In this document: piece by piece, positions 6,539 to 11,181 of the stretch | Layout of the letters: every line of letters begins with the position of its first letter | Position numbering within the stretch: position 1 is the stretch's first letter | From: an uncultured Chthonomonas sp. | Lineage (GTDB): Bacteria; Armatimonadota; Chthonomonadetes; Chthonomonadales; CAJBBX01 | Assembly: GCA_903886985.1 (NCBI GenBank) | Contig: CAISOI010000453.1 | Coordinates: forward strand, 1 to 11,181 | Reading direction: 5' to 3' | DNA length: 11,181 bases | Position numbers and translations under genes: made by a program | Notes under the pieces: generated by a model | The model's database searches: none | Seen by the model: only the letters and a program-made list of their open reading frames with translations | What the model was told of the DNA's origin: nothing

Positions 6539-9500
6539 GGTTTTGTGAGCACCTCGTCAAGATTTAAGAGCACGTTTGCAATAACTGTGAAATCTGCCTG
6601 TTCGGCGGATGTGTGACCATTGATGGGTGAGCAATTCGCCGATTTCAACAGCGATTTGGCATCGGCAGAGTGATATTTGAATCGCTCATCCGTTTCAGCA
6701 TAAAGCTTCAATAGGTTCTTAATTTCCGGGTCCGATGGCGTGCGAGAAGTCGCTCGGCGGAAACCATAAATCAATCTCGATTTCAAATCCGGCAACTGCG
6801 CTGTCAACATCGCATTCCCGAGCGCGCCCGCAGCCTCAACATACGCTGGATCATTCAATGTGACCAACGCCTGCAACGGCGTATTCGTACGAATTCGGCG
6901 TACAACGCAAAACTCCCCGCTCCCCGCATCAAACGTCGTCATCGCAGGATAGGGACTGGAGCGCCGCCAATAGGTGTACAACCCGCGACGATATTTGTCA
7001 TCGCCCTTGCTCGTCTCCCACTTTGCTCCGCTATATACCGTGTGCCAAATCCCATCCGGCTGTGGCGGCATTACCGATGCACCACCGATTTTCGGCGAGA
7101 GCAATCCGGCAATAGAGAGCGCCTGATCCCGAACCATTTCCGCACTCAATCGAAATCGAGGACCGTGACTAAACAATCGGTTTCGCGGGTCTCGCTTCGC
7201 CGCCTCTGCCGACGGCGTGGGAGATTGCTGATAGGTCGCAGACATCACAATCGTCTTGCAGAGTCCCTTCATCGACCAGTTGAGATCATCGCGGAAGGTT
7301 GCCGCCAACCAATCCAGCAGCTGCGGATTTGTCGGTGCAGTGCCCTGTGTTCCAAAATCCTCTTCCGTCTCCACAATTCCTTCTCCAAACATGCGCGCCC
7401 AAATTCGGTTTACCGCAACACGAGGTGTCAATGGATTCTGCTTGGAAACGATCCACTGCGCCGCGCCCAACCTGTTCTTTGGCGCGCCCTCCGGCAAAGG
7501 ATGAAAAGCCGGCGGGACATCCCCTTTAACAGTTTCACCCGGGTCCATAAAATTGCCCCGCTGATGGATTCGAGTAACCCGTTGTTTGTCGGCGGGCAGC
7601 TCATGTGTAATAGGTATTCGGGCAATCTGACCATCCAGCGCAGCAATCGCCTTCTCATTTTCCGCATAAGCTTTGTAAGAAGGACCCAGTTCTACATCTT
7701 GTTTTCTGAACTCTTCAATCAGCCGTTTCGCCTGATCTGTGCTGCGCATATCCGTCGGAATTGCTGCCACTTCACCAAGCGATTGCAATTCCGCTCTCAA
7801 TCCTTTGGGGTCCGATGCACAGTAAGATATTCGCAAACATCCCGCTGTGTAACTCTGGTAATCCTGCCGAATAGTCACAATGAGCTTTCCGCCACGCAGA
7901 CTGACAGGCTTTTGAAGATCAAAAACCGCCACATGCGGCATAGTGTTTTGCGGCGCATACGCCCAACCAGTCTCCGGCTTACCCAACAGCGCATTGCCAA
8001 TCGGGAATCCACCCTGTTCGACATCCGCCCTCGGATTAGTTAAACCAATCTTTTCTGCTTTGCCCCCACTCGCTGGCTGAACTTCAACCTTAAACTCAGT
8101 CGTAACTATGTTCTGGTCGGATGGATTTCTGCCGGGACCGCCGTTCGGCAGGCTGGCGTCTTTCAGATATTCTAGTCGCACCGCTGAGATATTCTCACTC
8201 GGCATATCAAATGTCAAAGTATATGTATCGCGAGGTTTGTAAACACCGGATGCCACAATGGCGCTGTCAGCCCTCGGTTTGAGGACCGCCCCACTCGCAG
8301 TGGTTCCAGTCAACATTCGGAGCGATCGCCACGGGCTGCCCGGCAGCTTCTGCTCCCATGTGCGCTGCCGCACCTCAATCTCCGGGCTGCCCTTCGCCAT
8401 CGCGAGTTGGAGTTTGTTGCGCTTCTCCAGCAAATCCGCCCGATTCCAAACTTGCTCATCCGTTGGCATTTCTGCCTTCGGGGAATCGTCGCCATAATTG
8501 GCATCCTGCGTCTGATTAAATAGGGCGTAAAACTTGTAATAATCCTGAATGGTCAGAGGATCATATTTGTGGGAATGGCACTTTGCACACCCCATTGTCA
8601 GCCCCATCCAGACCTGAACCGTCGTATCCACCCGATCCTTAACCGCCGTAGATCGAAACTCCTCTTGGTCCACTCCACCCTCGGTGTTTGTCATCGTATT
8701 TCGATGAAATGCTGTAGCAAGAATCTGTGATTGCTTTGGTTGCGGCAGCAAGTCTCCTGCTATCTGCTCAATCGTAAATCGATCATATGGCATGTCCGCA
8801 TTGAATGCATTGATAACCCAATCGCGATATCTCCAGATGGTGCGTGGTTGGTCTTTTTCATATCCTTGGGAATCAGCATATCGCGCAAGATCGAGCCACA
8901 TGCGCGCCAAGTGTTCCCCATAATGGGGCGAAGCAAGCAGGCGGTCGACCACCTTCTCATAAGCATTTGCAGAGCGATCCTTGAGAAAATCTTCCGTTTC
9001 AGCAAGCGTTGGCGGAAGCCCGGTCAGATCAAGCGATACCCGCCGAATGAGTGTGGACCGATCTGCCATTGGTGATGGCTTGAGTCCCTCCATCTCCAAT
9101 TTCGCGAGCACAAAATTATCGAGCGGTGTCTTGACCGCGCTGACTGCTTTGACCATCGGTGGAACAGGCTTCGTTAACTTCGAAAACGACCAGTGATCGG
9201 CATAAGGCGCGCCCTGCTTCACCCAGTTGGTGAGCAGAATTCGCTGTTGCGCAGTAAGTTTTCTTCCGGTGGAGGCGGGCGGCATAACCAGATTTGCATC
9301 GGTGCTGTTCACGCGAGTGATGAGAGTGCTGTTTGCAGGGTGGGCGGAGTCGATTGCCTGCCTGCCATTGCGAGATGCAATCGCACCATCCCGATTGTCG
9401 AGTCGCAATCCCGCCTGCCTCGCCGTAGAGTCCTGACCATGGCATGAAAAGCAATTCGCGGACAAAATGGGTCGAATATCGCGATTGAAATCGACTTTCG

Positions 9501-9594
9501 TCGGCGATTTTGGTGCCTGGGCAATTACAAAAGATGCACCACTGGCGACCAATAATGTGGTGGGCAGGATCATAGCGATACGGCGGTATTGCAC
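6535..9594 (-). CDS. PSCyt1-DUF1549-DUF1553 secreted cytochrome-like protein
   Basis: 1019 residues from GTG 9594, supported by AAGGAG 6 nt upstream. The next ATG (residue 8) has no such site. Signal peptide at 1-25, with probable cleavage after VIA. A planctomycete-type cytochrome c domain (PSCyt1) spans about 34-130: FNRDIRPILSANCFSCHG holds the heme motif C48-x-x-C51-H52, and VMPPASTG (103-110) supplies a possible axial Met. DUF1549 (PSCyt2) follows at about 157-365 (LDNFVLAKLEMEGLKPSP, RRVSLDLTGLPPT, MWLDLARYADSQGYEKD), ending in a second CxxCH, C336-A-K-C339-H340. Residues about 430-600 look like a beta-rich inserted domain. DUF1553 spans about 707-1012 (WIVSKQNPLTPRVAVNRIW, TNTPLQALVTLNDP). 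Predicted periplasmic or surface redox protein working with DUF1501; substrate unknown. It is the first gene of the two-gene operon. Confidence 0.93.
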   Translation of the reverse strand: MQYRRIAMILPTTLLVASGASFVIAQAPKSPTKVDFNRDIRPILSANCFSCHGQDSTARQAGLRLDNRDGAIASRNGRQAIDSAHPANSTLITRVNSTDANLVMPPASTGRKLTAQQRILLTNWVKQGAPYADHWSFSKLTKPVPPMVKAVSAVKTPLDNFVLAKLEMEGLKPSPMADRSTLIRRVSLDLTGLPPTLAETEDFLKDRSANAYEKVVDRLLASPHYGEHLARMWLDLARYADSQGYEKDQPRTIWRYRDWVINAFNADMPYDRFTIEQIAGDLLPQPKQSQILATAFHRNTMTNTEGGVDQEEFRSTAVKDRVDTTVQVWMGLTMGCAKCHSHKYDPLTIQDYYKFYALFNQTQDANYGDDSPKAEMPTDEQVWNRADLLEKRNKLQLAMAKGSPEIEVRQRTWEQKLPGSPWRSLRMLTGTTASGAVLKPRADSAIVASGVYKPRDTYTLTFDMPSENISAVRLEYLKDASLPNGGPGRNPSDQNIVTTEFKVEVQPASGGKAEKIGLTNPRADVEQGGFPIGNALLGKPETGWAYAPQNTMPHVAVFDLQKPVSLRGGKLIVTIRQDYQSYTAGCLRISYCASDPKGLRAELQSLGEVAAIPTDMRSTDQAKRLIEEFRKQDVELGPSYKAYAENEKAIAALDGQIARIPITHELPADKQRVTRIHQRGNFMDPGETVKGDVPPAFHPLPEGAPKNRLGAAQWIVSKQNPLTPRVAVNRIWARMFGEGIVETEEDFGTQGTAPTNPQLLDWLAATFRDDLNWSMKGLCKTIVMSATYQQSPTPSAEAAKRDPRNRLFSHGPRFRLSAEMVRDQALSIAGLLSPKIGGASVMPPQPDGIWHTVYSGAKWETSKGDDKYRRGLYTYWRRSSPYPAMTTFDAGSGEFCVVRRIRTNTPLQALVTLNDPAYVEAAGALGNAMLTAQLPDLKSRLIYGFRRATSRTPSDPEIKNLLKLYAETDERFKYHSADAKSLLKSANCSPINGHTSAEQADFTVIANVLLNLDEVLTKP

Positions 9595-9600
9595 GGACTT

Positions 9601-9606
9601 CTCCTT
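9601..9606 (-). promoter_or_regulatory. Shine-Dalgarno that fixes a GTG start
   Basis: The minus strand reads AAGGAG here, 6 nt before GTG at 9594. It supports the GTG over the in-frame ATG at 9573 and keeps the basic residues of the signal peptide. Confidence 0.75.
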
Positions 9607-9618
9607 CGAGACACTGCG

Positions 9619-9624
9619 ATTATA
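9619..9624 (-). promoter_or_regulatory. TATAAT -10 element of the DUF1553-DUF1501 operon
   Basis: A consensus TATAAT on the minus strand (9624 to 9619) would start transcription near 9612, leaving a leader of about 18 nt that contains the AAGGAG ribosome site. No good TTGACA-like -35 lies 16-18 nt upstream (TTATTC at 17 nt is poor). An activator or another sigma factor may therefore contribute. Confidence 0.45.
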
Positions 9625-9842
9625 GCAAGATGACTGGGGCAGAATAACTATAGTAGTATTTTACTCACTTTGGACAAGTGCAGATCGGCTTTGTTGCGGC
9701 CAGACCCCAAATTGGCGGCCTCCCAACTGGCTCCATTGCCCTTCTCCTCCTCATCGTGAATTATTTGACTGCATAATGCGTAGAATCAATCAAATACAAA
9801 TATTCGTCCCCCAAACACAATCCGGTGGGACGCACGATCAAA
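9625..9842. other. Divergent intergenic region, no gene seen
   Basis: This stretch lies between the divergent DUF1553 and pirin genes. Apart from the DUF1553 -10 box at its left end and the pirin ribosome site at its right end, I see no coding frame with a ribosome site. A TTGACT (9765-9770) has no -10 box at proper spacing. A minor 6-bp stem (CGTCCC 9805-9810 with GGGACG 9827-9832) falls in the presumed pirin leader. Confidence 0.5.
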
Positions 9843-9848
9843 AAGGAG
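9843..9848 (+). promoter_or_regulatory. Shine-Dalgarno that sets the pirin start at GTG 9855
   Basis: AAGGAG is followed by six bases and GTG at 9855. An upstream GTG at 9825 in the same frame would add ten residues (MGRTIKKEIE) that are merely the translated ribosome site, and pirins normally begin SIRPV-like as here. Confidence 0.8.
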
Positions 9849-9854
9849 ATTGAA

Positions 9855-10745
9855 GTGTCTATCCGACCTGTACAGAAGGTCATCAACGCCCGCCCAACTA
9901 TGGAAGGCGCGGGAGTGAAGCTGCACCGTGGTTTCGGGTTCGGCAGTACCACAGAGTTCGATCCATTCTTGCTCTTTGACGATTTTCGAGGGGACGAACC
10001 ATCCGCCTATTCGGCTGGCTTCCCTTGGCATCCACACCGTGGAATAGAGACGATAACCTATGTACTCGCAGGAACAGTCGAGCATGGCGACAGCATGGGC
10101 AATCGAGGCGAAATTGCTGCTGGCGAAATCCAGTGGATGACCGCCGGACGTGGGATTATCCACCAGGAAATGCCCAAAGGCGACTCCCTCGGGCGGATGC
10201 ACGGTTTCCAACTCTGGGCGAACTTACCCTCGGCCCTCAAGATGACCGCGCCAAGATATCAGGAGATCAAAGCCCCTGAGATCCCCATCGTTGTGGATGA
10301 TGATGCCACCGCAGTCCGCATAGTCTGTGGCAATTTCATGGGCCAATCCGGACCCATCGACGGAATCGCTGCCGACCCGGTCTATCTCGATGTATCTGTT
10401 CCGGCGGGCAAGCGCAAAACCCTGAAGGTGGATACGCGCAGTCACGCCTTCGCATATATCTTCGAAGGCTCCGGTAAATTCGCCAACGCATCCGACCCGA
10501 TGGCAGTTCCCACCGAAGAGGGCATATTCGATACCTCCGTCGAGAATCGCTCGTTGGTTCTATTTGATGGTGGAGACGAAGTGACCGTCCAGGCGGGGGA
10601 TCATGGCATTCGATTCCTGCTCTGCTCCGGCAAACCTCTGCAGGAGCCAGTCGCCTGGCGCGGACCGATAGTCATGAATACACAGGAAGAACTGCGCGAC
10701 GCATTCTCCGAACTGGATCGCGGAACCTTCCTCCAAGAACGGTAA
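9855..10745 (+). CDS. Pirin family protein (bicupin, quercetinase-like)
   Basis: 296 residues from GTG 9855. The N-terminus SIRPVQKVINARPTMEGAGV is classical pirin. The N-terminal cupin carries the four metal ligands in the usual places: H59 and H61 in PWHPHRGIETITYVL, H103 and E105 in RGIIHQEMP. They correspond closely in position to His56, His58, His101 and Glu103 of human pirin. LWANLP and the proline-rich RYQEIKAPEIP link to a C-terminal cupin (about residues 170-285) that lacks a ligand set. Known bacterial relatives such as E. coli YhhW show quercetin 2,3-dioxygenase activity, and others act as regulators or stress proteins. The substrate here is unknown. No signal peptide is present, so it is cytoplasmic. 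It is a single-gene unit, divergent from the DUF1553 operon and closed by a strong terminator. Confidence 0.95.
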   Translation: MSIRPVQKVINARPTMEGAGVKLHRGFGFGSTTEFDPFLLFDDFRGDEPSAYSAGFPWHPHRGIETITYVLAGTVEHGDSMGNRGEIAAGEIQWMTAGRGIIHQEMPKGDSLGRMHGFQLWANLPSALKMTAPRYQEIKAPEIPIVVDDDATAVRIVCGNFMGQSGPIDGIAADPVYLDVSVPAGKRKTLKVDTRSHAFAYIFEGSGKFANASDPMAVPTEEGIFDTSVENRSLVLFDGGDEVTVQAGDHGIRFLLCSGKPLQEPVAWRGPIVMNTQEELRDAFSELDRGTFLQER

Positions 10746-10796
10746 TCATCCGCCAATCGCGGTATCAATAAACAGACATAAAAGCACGAAACTTGC

Positions 10797-10832
10797 AATG
10801 GAAGGGGACTCCGGTCCCCTTCCATTTTGTTT
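10797..10832 (+). terminator. Strong Rho-independent terminator after the pirin gene
   Basis: A perfect 13-bp stem (AATGGAAGGGGAC 10797-10809 with its complement 10814-10826) closes a TCCG tetraloop and is followed by TTGTTT within the run ATTTTGTTT. It begins 52 nt after the pirin stop. The symmetric A/T flanks mean it could also stop transcription entering from the right. Confidence 0.9.
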
Positions 10833-10958
10833 CACCTAACCCCGTCGTCACACGTTATCGAAACAGGCACTGAACCGATAAACAATGCAAGAGAAATCCT
10901 ACGCAGTTTATATGTCTGCTTTGCAGCGATTAAATCCGCGCACATGAATATGTAGTTA

Positions 10959-10980
10959 GCTGGGCTTGGTCAGTCCCAGC
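10959..10980. repeat. Small inverted repeat GCTGGG-N10-CCCAGC
   Basis: GCTGGG (10959-10964) and CCCAGC (10975-10980) can pair around a 10-nt loop. No T-run follows on either strand, so it does not look like a terminator. A 6-bp stem of this kind can occur by chance. Confidence 0.3.
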
Positions 10981-11046
10981 GAATTAATTTTGCTCCGTAA
11001 TACTCTCAGCCGGGACATACGCTTTAAACGGAGGAGGACAGGTTCC

Positions 11047-11088
11047 GTGGCTATGTTGATCTGGCTTACTTTCCTTGGATTTCTATGA
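11047..11088 (+). CDS. Candidate 13-codon hydrophobic mini-ORF behind a strong ribosome site
   Basis: GGAGGAGG at 11030-11037 lies 9 nt before GTG 11047, which opens a 13-codon frame, MAMLIWLTFLGFL, ending at TGA 11086-11088. The stop overlaps (ATGA) an ATG at 11085 whose frame is open to the window edge, giving a basic peptide MTLRDSRTLVHPKRNPKF that continues. The arrangement is like a translationally coupled leader, but the frames are short, codon evidence is nil and no family is recognised. It may be chance. Confidence 0.15.
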   Translation: MAMLIWLTFLGFL

Positions 11089-11181
11089 CTTTAAGAGATT
11101 CACGAACTTTAGTACATCCTAAGAGAAACCCGAAATTTCGGAGGCGGAATCTTAGCCTTTTGAACACAGGTTCGTTGGTGC

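Larger units (their letters stand above)
10833..11181. other. Right-hand intergenic stretch, no convincing gene
   Basis: These 349 bases look more A/T-rich than the flanking genes and are interrupted by stops in every frame over most of their length. The left half shows nothing recognisable. A 6-bp stem lies at 10959-10980 and a mini-ORF with a strong ribosome site at 11030-11088. On the minus strand a frame from the right edge stays open for 37 codons to a stop near 11065, but matches no family I recognise. I found no tRNA or known riboswitch pattern. Confidence 0.5.

Noticed and set aside
7042..8043. A 333-codon plus-strand open frame
   Set aside because: It lies fully antisense to the DUF1553 gene, which has clear domains throughout; the translation is Arg/Ser-rich with no recognisable domain and no ribosome site.
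9310..9325. GAGTGATGAGA, a partial copy of the palindrome arm at 4039
   Set aside because: It is a single 11-bp match inside the DUF1553 coding sequence with no inverted partner, and could occur by chance.
9765..9786. TTGACT and TAGAAT as a pirin promoter
   Set aside because: The spacer is only 10 nt, too short for a sigma70 promoter.
9825..9827. GTG as start of the pirin gene
   Set aside because: It has no ribosome site, and the ten extra residues are encoded by the Shine-Dalgarno region of the better start at 9855.

Overview
The window looks like part of a bacterial chromosome from a lineage rich in secreted PSCyt/DUF1501-type proteins, such as Planctomycetota, Verrucomicrobiota, Acidobacteriota or Armatimonadota. 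The evidence is a canonical PSCyt1-PSD1 (DUF1549/DUF1553) plus DUF1501 gene pair, a secreted FAD_oxidored-family protein, a large parallel beta-helix protein with Calx-beta and IPT/TIG domains, and frequent GTG/TTG starts behind strong Shine-Dalgarno sites. Base composition looks moderate, and the sequence alone does not separate these phyla. I see no rRNA, tRNA, CRISPR array, insertion sequence or phage gene.

Layout from left to right. (1) 1-1439, minus: a secreted FAD-dependent oxidoreductase with an N-terminal FN3-like domain; its C-terminus lies beyond the window. (2) 1440-1618: a spacer with a terminator-like hairpin. (3) 1619-3985, minus: a secreted right-handed beta-helix/Calx-beta/IPT protein starting at TTG. 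(4) 3986-4218: a divergent control region unusually dense in symmetry, with a perfect 14-bp-arm palindrome, a 7-bp inverted repeat, a 10-bp tandem repeat and a TATAAT box immediately before the next gene. (5) 4219-4884, plus: a six-helix membrane protein with a His-rich loop, probably a metal-ion transporter of the NicO/UreH-like type and possibly read from a leaderless mRNA. (6) 4885-4984: a convergent gap holding what looks like a short relic of an RND-efflux adaptor gene. (7) 4985-9594, minus: a two-gene operon of a PSCyt1/DUF1549/DUF1553 cytochrome-like protein and a Tat-exported DUF1501 sulfatase-fold protein, overlapping by 4 bp. (8) 9595-9854: a divergent intergenic region. (9) 9855-10745, plus: a pirin-family cupin with its four metal ligands intact, followed by a very strong intrinsic terminator. 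(10) 10833-11181: mostly non-coding in appearance, with a small hairpin and a weakly supported mini-ORF behind a strong Shine-Dalgarno.

Four of the six genes encode exported proteins: three carry Sec-like signals and DUF1501 carries a Tat-like signal. Together they suggest cell-envelope or extracellular chemistry, plausibly on polysaccharides or other complex carbon. This is inference, since the biochemical roles of DUF1501, DUF1549 and DUF1553 are poorly defined. The transporter and the pirin-like cupin are separate transcription units pointing the other way. I found no clear-cut novel multi-gene system. The most interesting items are the 3986-4218 control region, the apparent leaderless transporter gene, the efflux-adaptor relic and the FN3-FAD fusion with an apparently Sec-type signal.
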